A stretch of DNA of 64,000 nucleotides from Tridacna crocea (taxonomy: Eukaryota; Mollusca; Bivalvia; Cardiida; Cardiidae): assembly GCA_943736015.1 (NCBI GenBank), contig OX031070.1, forward strand, positions 39,114,173 through 39,178,172. The letters run 5' to 3'. Positions within the stretch are counted from its first letter, which is position 1, and every line of letters starts with the position of its first letter. Made by a program: the position numbers and the translations under genes. Below the pieces are notes generated by a model. That model saw nothing but the letters and a program-made list of their open reading frames with translations. It made no database searches and was not told where the DNA came from. Of this stretch, positions 1 to 10,606 are shown in pieces.

Positions 1-32
1 TTACCTTCGTAACAGGTGGTGAAAAATATCGC

Positions 33-105
33 GGCTCGTCCGGGATTCAAACCCAGGGCCTCAGGAATACCGTTCCTGCCCTCTAACAAACTGAGCTAAC
101 GAACC
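33..105 (-). tRNA. tRNA-like cloverleaf, probably the head of a SINE
   Basis: The reverse complement folds as a 73-nt tRNA: 7-bp acceptor stem GGTTCGT/ACGAGCC, D arm GCTC/GAGG, anticodon stem CAGGA/TCCTG with loop ACGGTAT (anticodon GGT, Thr), and a T arm with GGTTTGAATCC as B box. Base 33 is C instead of U and the D stem has a G/G pair, so a functional tRNA is unlikely. Repeats here carry such heads, and the body would extend off the left edge. Confidence 0.5.
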
Positions 106-369
106 ACATGTCGATACGGCCGCACCATATATCACCAAATACCTGTTCCTGACTACATTATACCTTTACATCTATCTATGGGATAGACCAGTATACTGCA
201 CCTTTATCAGTTCTATTTTTTCGAATGCATTAAGCCCTCTTTTTACAGAGCATGACTGACTGAAGTTCAAAAAATTTTTGTGTGCAGGAAATCAATTTTC
301 GCAAAATGATTTAAGCTCACTACCTATTTTTCCTACAATGTCTCTGAGGTTTGATTAATTTCTATCATC

Positions 370-589
370 TTAACCCTTTACCAAACAATCCCTGGTTTTT
401 ACGAGATAGAACTTTATGAAAACATTGTGGGAAAAGGAGAAAATGCAGGTAACTTGCATTTTCTCCCTTCCCTAAAAGTTTTCTACCATTCCTTAAACAA
501 ATTTCAATTTTTGAGTTACGTTTATTTTGTAATCTGCAAGTACTTTCAATTTGGACCAGTCTAAAATTTTGTCGTTTAGAAGAGGGTAA
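370..589 (+). mobile_element. PH element (piggyBac-like MITE), right end decayed
   Basis: Left TTAA at 370. Hairpin core around 419-486 is imperfect (ATGCAGGTAACTTGCAT centre). The right end reads GGTAAA instead of TTAA. Lies in an SMG6 intron just before an exon. Confidence 0.8.
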
Positions 590-632
590 AATGATTACAA
601 AAGTATTTGTTATTATTTTTTTTTTATTTTAG

Positions 633-730
633 ACCAGAAGTTGATGTGTGGTCTTGTATTGCAACCTTGTGTAACATCCTAAAGGAAGTAGACATCTCTG
701 ATGTGGAACTGTTAAGGGAGAAAACAGAGA
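633..730 (+). CDS. SMG6: SMG6 exon, EST1-like domain
   Basis: Follows a T-rich acceptor (AG at 631-632) and ends at GTAAGT. Reads PEVDVWSCIATLCNILKEVD; enters with one codon base and leaves with one. A PH element ends about 43 bp upstream. Confidence 0.8.
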
Positions 731-3700
731 GTAAGTCCAAATGTTACGTTACAAGAATCCTTTTGTTGTCATGTCATTGTTTTGCCGCCACTTTATTTTC
801 TATGTGGAATGAAAATTAAGCAAGCATGAATATTTATTTTACTCTTTAAAAATTTATGGAAATTTTAGACTGGTCCAAGTTTTATTTGTTATTATATGTT
901 ATTACTGAGATTGTACTTCAAATTTGGACTAGCTGTTAACTATTAACCCATTACCACACAATCCCTACTTTTGACACCCCTGAGAAAGAACCCTGGAGAA
1001 AACATTGTGGGAAAAGGAGAAAATGCTGGTAACCAGCATTTCCTCCTTTTCCTACAATGTTTTCTACTCTTCAGAAAACAAATTTCAAATTTTCAGTCAC
1101 ATTTATTTTGTCGTCTGCAAATTCTTTGAATTTTGGGCCTGTCTAAAATTTTCTTGTGTGGTAAAGAGTTAAAAGGGAAACCTATCAAACAGGGGCAGGT
1201 AACCATCGAATTTTTTTACACAGTTATGCCCCTACTGAAAGATGCAGCAAAGTATTGGTACCATTTTGTAGTGCTCATGTTGGATAGATCCCTTAATATA
1301 CACAGACTGGAAAAAGCAATCTTGATTTGCTCAGCTTTATTGTTCAGGAAATGTATTTTTAAATTTTCAGATTCTGAGGTTGTAATACTCTCAGAGGACA
1401 CAATGATGGCTGGTTTTGTTCCCCTGCTGTCAACCCCTTACACCAGTACCATGTTTGTGGAGAAGTCTGTAGACAAGGTAGGAGAATGTTTGTGATATCT
1501 ACATTGCCTCCTCAGTGAAGTTACGATGGTTTTATTGGAATCATCTATGAAAATGTGGGGTTTTAACTCATCAAAATTTTAGACTGGTTCAAATTGAAAG
1601 CAATTGCAGATAACAAAATTAATGTGACTAAAAAATTAAAACTTGTTCTGGGAGGCTAGGGTAGAAAACATTGTGGGAAAGGAGGAAAATGCTGGTTTCC
1701 AGCATTTTCTCTTTTTTCCCAGAATGTTTTCAACAGGCTTGTTTCTCACATTTGTGAAAACTTGGGAATTTTTTGGTAGTAAGATAATATCCCTACAAAT
1801 ATAGACCTAGATCAGCCTGTGCAGACTGCACAACATGACTTAGATTGAAACTTTTTGCTTTTGGTCAATTTTCTCCATGCCTGAGGACCAGTCTGCCTCA
1901 GGATTCAGTTGGTTGTTACATTAATGGAATTTATAGATCCATAATTATGTGATGACTAGCTCTTTAACCCATTACAACACAGTCCCTACTTTTGACAACT
2001 CAGAGAAAGAAGCCTTTAGAAAACATGGTGGGAAAAGGAGAAAATGCTGGTAACTAGCATTTTCTCCTTTTCCCACAATGTTTTCCACCCTTCACGAAAC
2101 AAATTTCAAATTTTCAATCACTTTTATTTTGTCGTCTGCAAATGCATTCAATTTGGACAAGTCTAAAATATTGTCATCTGGTAATTAGTTAAGCTTCCTA
2201 AATTGCTAGAGCCTGGCTCATTTGTAAATGTTGGACCTTTATTCTTGTTGATTGTTCACGTTATTGCAAGGATATTTTTAAACATGTGGCAGGTTATGAG
2301 TTCATACTGACCCTGATAGGTTTGTTAGAAATGACAAGGGCTTGAAAGCCAAGAGTTGATGGTTTGATTTTGGCTCTTCAAATTCCTTTTGGTGTATAGG
2401 TGATAGTCAATTGCAGCAGGATTTATTCTTCTCTCACACCTCTTGTAACTGTTTTAGTAATGTTTATTCTACCCTCTCATAGATCTTATCATTTCAACTA
2501 TAGTTGAATATGTCATATGCAAAAACTATCAAAAATTGGCAAGTCCTAACTTTTATCATACAGTTGAGATAATAAGATAAGATAATAAAAGATTTTTATC
2601 CTTTAATTCTTTATTATGTGGCAAAATTCTAGATTGATCCAAATTGAAAGCATTTCAACGACTAAATTTAATGGTAAATGATGGAATGAATTGTGAAACA
2701 TTTCTTAATTATTTTAACCTATACCCTCAATTTTTCAATAAGTCCTCTACCTCAGGGTCATCATAACAGTAGATTGATTGGTAAAAGATTAAACAAATTT
2801 GTGTTTTCTCAAAAATACATAATCATGAAAGCTTTTTACGCCAAAGCAAGCTGTGTTAAATTTTCAGGAACTTGCAAGAGATTGTTTACGGCTGTCCAAG
2901 TTGAAGCTGTTTGAGCAGTATCTATGTGGTATAGACCCTCCGATGTTGGCATACGATGGTACAACCAGACTGTGCTGCAGCATTGCTCCATCTCAGGGCT
3001 ATGAGAGCGTGAAGAAAGAAGAAGAAGAGAAGGTAGAGTCAGAGGTATGTAGATCTAGTTTAAGCCTTTACCTAACAATCCCTGGTTTCCACAACCAAGT
3101 AGAACAAAGCTTTTGAAAACATTATGGGAAAAGGAGAAAATGCTGGTAACCAGCATTTTTTCCTTTTCCTACAATGTTTTGTACCCAATCAGAGACCTAA
3201 AGCTAATTATCCCCATGGAAAAAGAATGTTTTTGGGGGTATACTGGAATCAACCTGTCTGTCTATGTGTCCGTCTGTGTGTCGATATGTCCGTTTGGGAA
3301 AGGGTGAATAGACTGACACTTTATCAGTGAAAAGGTATAGACTTGTCCAGATTGAAAGCAGGACAGAAGATTTTTTTTCTTTTTTTTTTAAACAGCTGTG
3401 AAAAATATTGTAGAAAAAGGAGAAAATGCTGGTTACTGTCAACATCACCTTGTCTTAGAATGTTTTCAAAAGCTGTTTTCCTGAAAACCATTAAAGCCAA
3501 GGACTGTTTGGTTATTGTCAAGTGGATTAACTCCATACTGTTTTGTAGGAGGATGACATTGTGATAGAAAGCGAGGAAGAGATTATACAAGATGATGGTG
3601 TGGACGATGAACATGTGCAACATTTACGAGCAAAGCGTGAAGAGCTGAAACGTAAGATGGAAGAACAGATCAGACAGAAAGAAAATAGAAAGGTATCTAA

Positions 3701-6700
3701 TGAATCATGCCAGTTCTTTGTAAAATGACTTTAAGTCTCGCTATGTGCTATAACTATTTCTTTATGCCGTACTGGCTAAACCATTTTAAAACAAGGGTTT
3801 AGCCTTGATTACCAAACTTTAGAATGCAGAAAATTTTTCAGAATAAGCCTGACATATTTATATGAATATAGAGTTCCAGATAGAGCGAATGATTTTGATT
3901 TCAAAATGGAAAATATTGAATTATTCTCCTCTAAAACTTAGGTTGTGGGTACTCATTAGAATCGTCTCTTCGAGACGATTCTAATGAGTACCCACACCAT
4001 AGGGTTTTAAAGAGAAATAATGACCTTAGAATACCATCACTTCCTCTTAAAGGTGGGTATTTAGAATTTTCACATCACACCAAATTAAAAAATATATAAT
4101 TATATCGTTGAAATTTTATATGGAAAAACAATACAAATCATCAATAATTAAGAATCATAAAATTACAAAAAAAATTTTTTTTGATGGTATTCCCTTAAAA
4201 GGCTATGTAGCCTCTTAAGCTATTTTCAGATTTCGCGCCAAAAATTAAAAAAAAGAATTGTGGGAATGTTAAGTGACTGGCACATGGCTAATGACGCTTA
4301 AATTCCATAACAAACATGTAATTATTTTTCATAATATCTTCTTTGGATGCTATGTTTGAAGCTTCATCTGTGTATTTTCGGTATGTAAATGAGCGAGTTG
4401 CTCATGTAAAAATTGAACATGTTTCCCGTCGGTGTCGACCTGAGCTGCAGTAAATTTCTAATTTACCTTTTTGTCAGATGGTTTTCGACTATTTGGGTTT
4501 TATGAATGAAAATTGTAGGACTTTGGGAGTATAAGGATGATTTTTTGTACTTTTGTAAACTTTTAGTCTCAAAATCTGAAGACCACCTTTAATTTCAGCT
4601 CTGGTATTAATGGTTGGTGAATATGAATCCTGGTATTTCTGATGTTAATTAAGAAGTAATCTTCTTTCTATCGTGGTATATCGTTCAATAAACCACAGTT
4701 GTGAGTAATGCGGCGCAATAAATAATCCACGAGGGCGATAGCCCGAGTGGGTTATTTAGTGCGCCTAATAACTCACAACGTGGTTTATTGAACGATAAAC
4801 CACGATAGAAAGAAGATTATTTCAATTCTAACGTGGCCAATTCTTAGTGAAATGAAAACAAGTTCAAACTTAGTGTAAAAACGCAGATGAAGATTATGTT
4901 CCATTGAATAACTCACTCATTGAATGACGTCATTCAATATAGGATGATCTACATGGATTGTCGCAGATTTTACCACGTTTTCCTGTTTTCCTTGCACTGT
5001 GTTTATAGAGCCAAAGTCGCGTGTCATGTTAGAATTGCTGTTAGACATTGAAAAAACGTCATATTTGTAAGGTAATGAGTTTAGAAAAGATGATGCTTAA
5101 AACGTCGCCTTATCTCATAACATGCACTTTCTATCAATTACAGAGAATGTTGGAGAGCAACCGTCACAGATCCATCGAGATAGAAATCCGTCCTATTTTC
5201 CTCATACCAGATACCAACTGTTTTATAGACCATCTACCCAGCATGCAGAAACTGATCTCTGGTAGACAGTACACTGTAGTCATTCCTCTAGTCGGTAAGT
5301 GTCAATCAAATGTTCATCCTCCACAATAAAGTGTCATCTCGGATCAGCCTGGCAATGAGCCTGCGCAGACAGCACTTTAGGCTTCATTAGATTTTGTGCT
5401 ACAGTAGATTTATGCAAAACAGAAATTTACTTAAAAACAGATTGTCGATTTGGATTAGCCTGCGTGGACTGCGCAGGCTGATTCGAGACAACATTTTACG
5501 CAAATGTCCGAATGTCCCTTTTCGCGTGTCGCAGGCCATATAAAGTTGTAAATATGACATTTTGTTTTGTACTATTTAAAAGTTAAAAGAGATTGAAGTA
5601 CTATTTATGACCAAATTATATTTGAGTTTATCTTTCAAATAAATAGCTTCCAGTTTTGCGAAGCGATATCTTGAGTCTGCCAAGCCTAGTTTGAACTATG
5701 CACTAGGCAGAAAAATCCACATTGTTCTCTGCAAATATTTTCAAAATGAACAAGTCTCAAATTTTGCCCTTGATAAAAGGCTAATCCATTGCAATTTTTT
5801 TTTAAGTTATCAATGAGTTAGATGGCCTAGCACAGGGTAAGAGGCAGGGTCAATATGACAGCGAGGAACATGCCCACAAAGTGAAAACTTACGCTAAAAC
5901 CACTGTCGAGTATCTAGAGGAAGAGTTTGAGAAAAAGAATTCTCATTTAAAGGCCTTGACATCCAAAGGTTCAGTAATGGAAACGATCTCATTTAGAAGT
6001 GAGGAAACAGACATGACTGTAAGTGGTTTGTTGTTTGTTTGTTTGTTTTTTAGATTGCAAGTTGCAAATTAAAACTTAATAATTACAAATCAGACAAAAT
6101 TAGGTAATGTGTCTAGCTGAAGCACTTAATGCAGGCAAACAGGCTTAAGTATGTGACAATTGTGTTAAAATTTTTCTCTACAGCTGATATACATGTAATT
6201 ATAAAACAACCCATATATTTTGCAGAGCCTATCTCATTTGGTTATAAGTTCAGGAAGTTTGCAACACTCAATGCAGGGAAATACTTAGACACTTGACATT
6301 TCTATGGCAAATTTTCAGCCTCCGGTGGTATACCTGCACAGCCTCTATTTTGCCTTGCCAGTCTATTTTATTTGCATCAATTAACTCTTTACCAAATGAC
6401 AAATTTATAGACTGGTCCAAATTGAAAGCATTTGCAGACGACAAAATGAATGTGACTGAAAAATCGAAATTTGATTTGGGAAGAGTAGAAAACATTGTGG
6501 GAAAAGGAGAAAATGCTGGTTACCAGCATTTTTTCTGTTTCCCACAATGTTTTCAAAAGGCTTCTACCACAGGAATGTCAGCAGTTGTCATTGTGTGGTA
6601 AAGGGTTAAATGTATAGGTCAAACTTATTGTTTATAACAATAAGTTGGAAGTCCTGGCAAACATTTAACATTTTTTTTTTTTTCTATAATTATATATCAA

Positions 6701-8344
6701 AGTTATAGACTGGAATATAGCTCCAAAAAAGAATATTAACTTCACTAAAATGATGATGTTTGCTTCTAAAAGGACAGAAAACATTGTGACAAAAAACAAA
6801 GGTAACTATCATTTCCTCCTTTCCCAACTGTTTTACCTAACCACTCAAAGACAAATTTGAGCCGAAAAATTTACAGGTATTGAATAAAAATTCAAATAAC
6901 GTGAGATATTATATGTTTCTCTTTTTCCACAGGGTAATAATGATGATCTGATATTATCTTGCTGTACCTACTATTGTAAGGACAAGGCCAGGGATTTTAT
7001 GCCAAAAGATAAAGGTATTGTATCATCAAATGAGCATTCCCTGTGAAAAGGAGTTAAATACATGAACAGAAAGTAGGGTTCTGAGTGGAATTCTGAATTT
7101 AGAAAGTAACATAATTACGAAGTGGCTAGGCCGTTCAATTTAGCCTATTGGAAATTATGTAACTTTGAAATTTTGGAATTCTTTTAGAATTAATTTAGGG
7201 CAAAATCTAGTACAAATGGTGAATACACCCCAATCTCTTTCTTATATCACATTTTAATTTTAAATTTTTATATGAAGTAGATCTATTATTCATTTATACA
7301 CTTTATTTCGTGCGATGTTCATGGCATTGATCATGTGACTCTGAATTGAAATGGAAAATCATGCTATTTAGTAGAGTTTTGTAATAGTTTAAAGTTTAAA
7401 TTCATAAAGATATATCTGAAATCCTCCCATCAATTTGCAACAAGGGTATACTGGGTTAGCAGGTTATAAATGTTATGTTGTAAAGGAGTAACCCTCTACC
7501 AAACGAAAAGTTTTTAGACTGGTCCAAATTGAAAGCACTTGCAGACGACAAAATAAAGGTAACTCAAAAATTGAAATTTGTTTACAGCAGGGTAGAAAAC
7601 ATTGTGGGAAAAAGGAGAAAATGCTGGTTACCAGCATTTTCTCCTCTTCCCTCAATGTTTTCAAAAGGTATTTTATTCAGGGTCGTTAAAAGTCGGTATT
7701 GTGTGGTAAAGAGTTAAGTGTAGCAAAATTGACCTGCCAACAACTTTAATCCTTTACCATGCAGTCAACAGTTTTAATGATCCTTCTGAATCAATAATCA
7801 GCTTTTTTTCCTTTTCCCACAATTTTTTCTAAGGTTTCATTTTCCACGATGTTAAACCTCAGGATTGTATAGAAAAATATTTTAACTTTGCCAATCGACA
7901 AAATTTCAGCCCTGTCCTAGTTGAAAGCATTTGCAGAAGACAATTTCATTGTGGCTCAAATGGTGCTATTGTTTATTGATAGGTAAGAAAACATGGCGGG
8001 AAAAGGAGAAAATGCTGGTAACCAGCATTTTCTCCTTTTCCCACAATGTTTTCAAAATGCTTCTTTCCAAGGGTCGTCAAAAGTAGTCATTGTGTGGTAA
8101 AGGGTTAAAGCAAATGGGTAAAATATCGAACTCGTGATTATGATGATCTTGGCTCTTCTTGTACAATTTGCTGTCATAATTTTCATATACTCGGCTATTT
8201 TGTGTATTTGTAGATGCTCCAGTGAGGTTGTACAGGGAGGTCGTGTTACTAACAGATGACAGAAATCTACGTCTGAAGGCTCACACACACAATGTACCTG
8301 TCAAAGAGTTACCGGCTTTCATGAGGTGGAGCTCAGGGACTTGA
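633..8344 (+). CDS. SMG6: SMG6, NMD endonuclease (last 8 exons, 5' part outside window)
   Basis: Coding exons 633-730, 1371-1477, 2868-3044, 3549-3692, 5144-5294, 5807-6018, 6933-7014 and 8214-8344 join in phase to 366 residues plus stop. The first four exons match the end of the EST1-type domain (SEDTMMAGFVPL, YLCGIDPP) and an acidic, Lys/Glu-rich linker. The last four form a complete PIN ribonuclease domain: EIRPIFLIPDTN, VINELDGLAQG, FRSEE, GNNDDLILSCC and REVVLLTDDRNLR. The Asp residues of PDTN, NNDD and TDDRN are the metal-binding triad known for SMG6; SMG5 lacks the full triad, so this is SMG6. The family cuts mRNA near premature stop codons in nonsense-mediated decay, working with UPF1. 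The protein ends WSSGT, as short after the domain as in vertebrate SMG6. The N-terminal half must lie left of position 1. Introns are packed with PH elements. Confidence 0.95.
943..1172 (+). mobile_element. PH element, full, subfamily A
   Basis: TTAA on both sides; left end CCCATTACCACACAATCC, right end GTGTGGTAAAGAG. Hairpin about 998-1066 with one arm change (CCTACAATG). Inside an SMG6 intron. Confidence 0.9.
1371..1477 (+). CDS. SMG6: SMG6 exon, EST1-like domain
   Basis: Acceptor AAATTTTCAG, donor GTAGG. Reads SEVVILSEDTMMAGFVPLLS and onward to KSVDK; enters with two bases and leaves in phase 0. Confidence 0.88.
1563..1786 (-). mobile_element. PH element, decayed left end in - orientation
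   Basis: TTAACTCATC left end, ACTGGTTCAAATTGAAAG and a hairpin with centre GCTGGTTTCCAGC. The right end has lost GGGTTAA. SMG6 intron. Confidence 0.8.
1964..2192 (+). mobile_element. PH element, full
   Basis: TTAA both sides, left CCCATTACAACACAGTCC, right GGTAATTAG. One arm reads ATGGTGGG against CCCACAATG. SMG6 intron. Confidence 0.9.
2868..3044 (+). CDS. SMG6: SMG6 exon, end of EST1-like domain
   Basis: 59 codons in phase 0 on both sides, acceptor TTTTCAG, donor GTATGT. Contains YLCGIDPPMLAYDG and ends in a Glu/Lys run (KKEEEEKVESE). A PH element begins 15 bp after the donor. Confidence 0.9.
3060..3534. mobile_element. Two partial PH elements around a 'gggggtatactgg' repeat
   Basis: 3060-3212 is a + copy cut off after the hairpin. 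About 3220-3340 holds the ggggg-TATACTGGAATC repeat with TGTCTGTCTG. About 3341-3534 is a decayed - copy whose hairpin has diverged. All inside one SMG6 intron. Confidence 0.7.
3549..3692 (+). CDS. SMG6: SMG6 exon, acidic linker and helix before PIN
   Basis: 48 codons, phase 0 on both sides, acceptor TTTTGTAG, donor GTATCT. Starts with an acidic stretch (EDDIVIESEEEIIQDD), then a basic/acidic helix (KREELKRKMEEQIRQKE) likely to be coiled coil. Confidence 0.9.
3914..4026. repeat. Foldback hairpin
   Basis: A perfect 24-bp inverted repeat at 3945-3995 (GTGGGTACTCATTAGAATCG arm, 3-nt loop TTC) extends outward with mismatches to roughly 3914 and 4026. It ends about 20 bp before the TTAA-bounded element at 4047. 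Confidence 0.85.
4047..4592 (+). mobile_element. 546-bp TTAA-bounded element (copy 1)
   Basis: Ends TTAAAGGTGGGTATTTAG and AGACCACCTTTAA, so short inverted termini AAGGTGG flanked by TTAA. No long ORF. Related full copy in reverse at 55893-56439 and a deleted one ending at 21725. Non-autonomous DNA transposon by structure. Confidence 0.75.
4654..4822. repeat. Foldback hairpin, 76-bp arms
   Basis: Left arm AATCTTCTTTCTATCGTGGT pairs with the right arm ending AGAAAGAAGATTATTT; mostly matched over about 76 bp with a GC-rich turn (GGGCGATAGCCC). A broken relative with its flank in reverse lies at about 25110-25640. Confidence 0.85.
5144..5294 (+). CDS. SMG6: SMG6 exon, PIN domain start
   Basis: Reads EIEIRPIFLIPDTNCFIDHL then YTVVIPLV. 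The Asp of PDTN is the first catalytic acid. Ends one base into a codon at GTAAGT. Confidence 0.95.
5330..5550. repeat. 'gatcagcctgcgcag' dispersed repeat
   Basis: Contains GGATCAGCCTGGCAATG, GCCTGCGTGGACTGCGCAGG and AATGTCCGAATGTCCCTTTT. Close relatives at about 55825-55880 and 57715-57850; weaker ones at 1800-1920 and 17430-17535. SMG6 intron. Confidence 0.6.
5807..6018 (+). CDS. SMG6: SMG6 exon, PIN domain middle
   Basis: Acceptor TTTTTTTAAG, donor GTAAGT. Reads VINELDGLAQGKRQGQYDSE, then a long helix and LKALTSKGSVMETISFRSEE; leaves in phase 0. Confidence 0.95.
6381..6609 (-). mobile_element. PH element, full
   Basis: TTAACTCTTTACCAAATGAC left, GTGTGGTAAAGGGTTAA right. Arms match except at the TTTTTTCTG end. 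SMG6 intron. Confidence 0.9.
6700..6860 (-). mobile_element. Decayed PH element
   Basis: Recognisable ATAGACTGG, GAAAACATTGTGACAAA and TTTCCTCCTTTCCCAACTG, otherwise diverged. Confidence 0.45.
6933..7014 (+). CDS. SMG6: SMG6 exon, second catalytic Asp
   Basis: Acceptor TTTTTCCACAG, donor GTATTG. Reads GNNDDLILSCCTYYCKDKAR then DFMPKDK; NNDD carries the second catalytic acid. Confidence 0.95.
7488..7717 (-). mobile_element. PH element, full
   Basis: Left flank GTAA, right TTAA. Hairpin has an extra A in the left arm (GGGAAAAAGG). Last SMG6 intron. Confidence 0.88.
7746..7860 (+). mobile_element. Partial PH element
   Basis: TTAATCCTTTACCATGCAG start and CTTTTCCCACAATTTTTTC; left hairpin arm lost. 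Confidence 0.55.
7882..8108 (-). mobile_element. PH element, full
   Basis: TTAA both sides. Hairpin arms ACATGGCGGGAAAAGG against CCTTTTCCCACAATGT. Ends about 105 bp before the last SMG6 exon. Confidence 0.88.
8214..8344 (+). CDS. SMG6: SMG6 terminal exon, third catalytic Asp and stop
   Basis: Acceptor TATTTGTAG. Reads APVRLYREVVLLTDDRNLRL and ends ELPAFMRWSSGT with TGA at 8342-8344. TDDRN holds the third catalytic acid. I see no clear AATAAA in the next few hundred bases, so the 3' UTR end is not placed. Confidence 0.95.
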
Positions 8345-8710
8345 GATATCTCAGTGAAACACACACACATAGCTTCAAGTGCTCTTCTTATCCCATCTGG
8401 AACCCATTACATGATAAGGGTTGCTCAGCCCCCTTTTTTGCGGTACAGGTTTCCCATTTTAGGGGACAAACCAGAGTTTTGATGACTCTGATACATAGAG
8501 CTGTAACGCTTTGCAACACTTCTCCTTTTCGGACAGTGTTTTCAAAGATCATTTTCCTTTAGGTTGTCAAAATTCTGATTAACATGTGAATCAAGAACTG
8601 AAATTTGCCTTTGAAATGGTAGAGAACATTGTTAGAAAGGAGAAAGTGCTGGTAACCAGCTTTTTCTCCATTTCAAACATTTTTTTTGAAGGCCTCTTTC
8701 CTCAAGGTCA
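8345..8710. other. SMG6 3' flank with a decayed PH piece
   Basis: Probable 3' UTR then, from about 8590 to 8710, a diverged - strand PH copy (GAGAACATTGTTAGAAAGG, GCTGGTAACCAGC). No other gene seen. Confidence 0.45.
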
Positions 8711-8941
8711 TTAACCCTTTACTGCACAATCCCAAGTTTTAACACCCCTGATTGAGAAGCTTTTTTGAAGGCATTGTGGGAAAAGGTGAAAATGCTGGTA
8801 ACCAGCATTTTCTCCTTTTCCCACAATGCTTTCTAACCTTTCAAACACAAATTTAATCATTTTAGACACTTTAAATGTTTTGGTCAGTAAATGCTTTCAG
8901 TTTGGAAGAGTCCAAAATATGGTTGTGTGGTAAAGGGTTAA
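8711..8941 (+). mobile_element. PH element, full
   Basis: TTAA both sides; left CCCTTTACTGCACAATCCC, right GTGTGGTAAAGGG. Arms GCATTGTGGGAAAAGG and CCTTTTCCCACAATGC pair perfectly, including a co-changed outer G/C. Confidence 0.9.
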
Positions 8942-9356
8942 GATTTGTGATAGTGTGGTAAGGAATTAAGGAAAAGGTTGCTGATAGAATCTACTTCTAA
9001 ATGTAAGATCTACTTTTAGATGTATATGTAGGATAGTAGTTGGAATATGAGTGTGTAGAAAATGTCTGGCTGACCTTGCCTTTCTGATCTATAGAAAATG
9101 GAAAATGGAATTGATCTCAGTGTAAATTTGAAGGTCTTGCTTGTTTTTTTCTGAAAAATGACCTTGTATGCCTATTTTTCCATTAGTCTCCATGTCTTTG
9201 TGTCTGTCTGTCCATTCTTCAATCTGTCCTACTCTGTGTTCTTTTCTGCATAAAAAGCATGCACTGTTGTTTTATGTTAAGCATAGTTATCTCCCTTTAA
9301 TCAATCCAAATGGGGATTAAGCTAAGCAAAGTGTTTGGGTGCTTGTGGAGTTTTAA

Positions 9357-9620
9357 TATGTGACCCTTCACACAAAAAGGGACCATCTGGGAACTGCGAA
9401 AAGTGTTGACCTTGGTCAGACTGTACAGATGCACAGGCTTACTAGGGTTGACACTTTTTGCTTTCATAATATTTTCTGTATGAAAAGTGGTCATTCCACC
9501 TTACTGTACAATCATTGTTGAATTATCAGCTTAAATTAGACTGTACTATCTTCAATCTGTGTACATCCAATTAATGTATGGAATGCCCAGATAGTCCCTT
9601 TTCATGTGACGGGTCACATA
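9357..9620. mobile_element. 264-bp element with 30-bp inverted ends
   Basis: TATGTGACCCTTCACAC at the left pairs with GTGACGGGTCACATA at the right, and AAAAAGGGAC with GTCCCTTTT. Interior holds CAGACTGTACAGATGCACAG. No ORF. Looks like a MITE with TA-type target; family unknown to me. Confidence 0.65.
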
Positions 9621-9872
9621 TGAGTTGTGGCTAAAGTATATCTGTTGAGATATCAGATGCCTCAGTTTCCAAGCATCTGTTGCCCCATCCTTCTCCCTCC
9701 CTTATTGAAAGGTCCTAAAATGTGGCTTCTTATAAAGTCTCACATCATTTACAGAGACAGAATGCAGAGAATGACTGATGTTTTATATCTGATATTTTTT
9801 TTATTGTGTGTATGTGAATATTTTATCAAGTGAAAGTCTCCTATTTTCATCGTTTACCACACTGCCATAAGT

Positions 9873-10380
9873 TTAACTCTTTACCAAATGACAAAATTTT
9901 AGACTGGTCCAAATTGAAAGCACTTGCAGACTATGAAATGATAGTGACTAGCATTTTCTCCTTTTCCCGTAATGTATTCAAGAGGCTTCTATATCAGGGT
10001 CATAAAAAGCAGTAACAACCCCTTGTGAAGAAATCTTTTGAAAACAGGTGGACAATGATTTTTAACAAACATTTTCTACTTTTCCTATAAAGCTTTCTAT
10101 CTTATCAGAGATTGTAAGCTAGTTGTACCAGTTTTAAAGTTTTGCATTTGCAGATACTTTCAGTATGGAAGATTCTGAAGATTACAGAATTTTACCTATG
10201 TCTACGTTGACAGTATTTACAATTTAAATGTGGCCTAAAAAATGAAATTTGTCTTGGGAAAGGTAGAAAACATTAGGGAGAAAATGCAGGTTATCAACAT
10301 TTTTGTTTCCTTTTTCTATCATGTTTTCTAGAACTTTCTTCCTCGGGGTCATTTTACACTTGGGATTGTGTGGTAAATGA
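9873..10380. mobile_element. Cluster of deleted PH elements
   Basis: 9873-10015 (-) has lost the left hairpin arm and reads GACTAGCATTTTCTCC directly. About 10018-10170 (+) and 10208-10380 (-) are strongly diverged copies. Confidence 0.6.
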
Positions 10381-10606
10381 TTAACGCTTTACCAAACAAC
10401 ACAATTTTAGACTGGTCGAAATTGAGAGCACTTGCAGAGGGCAAAATTAATTCAACTCATAAATTGAAAATTGCTCTTGGCAGGGTAGAAAACATTGTAG
10501 GAAAAGGAGAAAATGCTGGTTCCAGCATTTTCTCCTTTTCCCACAATATTTTCGAAAGGCCTCTCTCTCAGAGTTGTGAAAACACAGGATTGTTTGGTAA
10601 AGAGAA
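10381..10606 (-). mobile_element. PH element, right TTAA lost
   Basis: TTAACGCTTTACCAAACAAC left; right end GTTTGGTAAAGAG runs into AAAA. Arms ATTGTAGG against CCCACAATA mismatch. Confidence 0.85.

Noticed and set aside
33..105. A functional tRNA-Thr(GGT) gene
   Set aside because: C at position 33 and a G/G pair in the D stem; SINEs with similar heads are common in the window.
3124..3330. A 68-codon frame with Cys-rich SVCVSICP-type sequence
   Set aside because: It reads through the TGTCTGTCTG microsatellite-like part of a dispersed repeat.
6293..6601. Many short open frames with the peptide [18 protein letters not shown], repeated across the window
   Set aside because: They are translations of the PH hairpin in one frame; the same peptide appears on both strands and breaks in copies with indels. 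Not a protein family.
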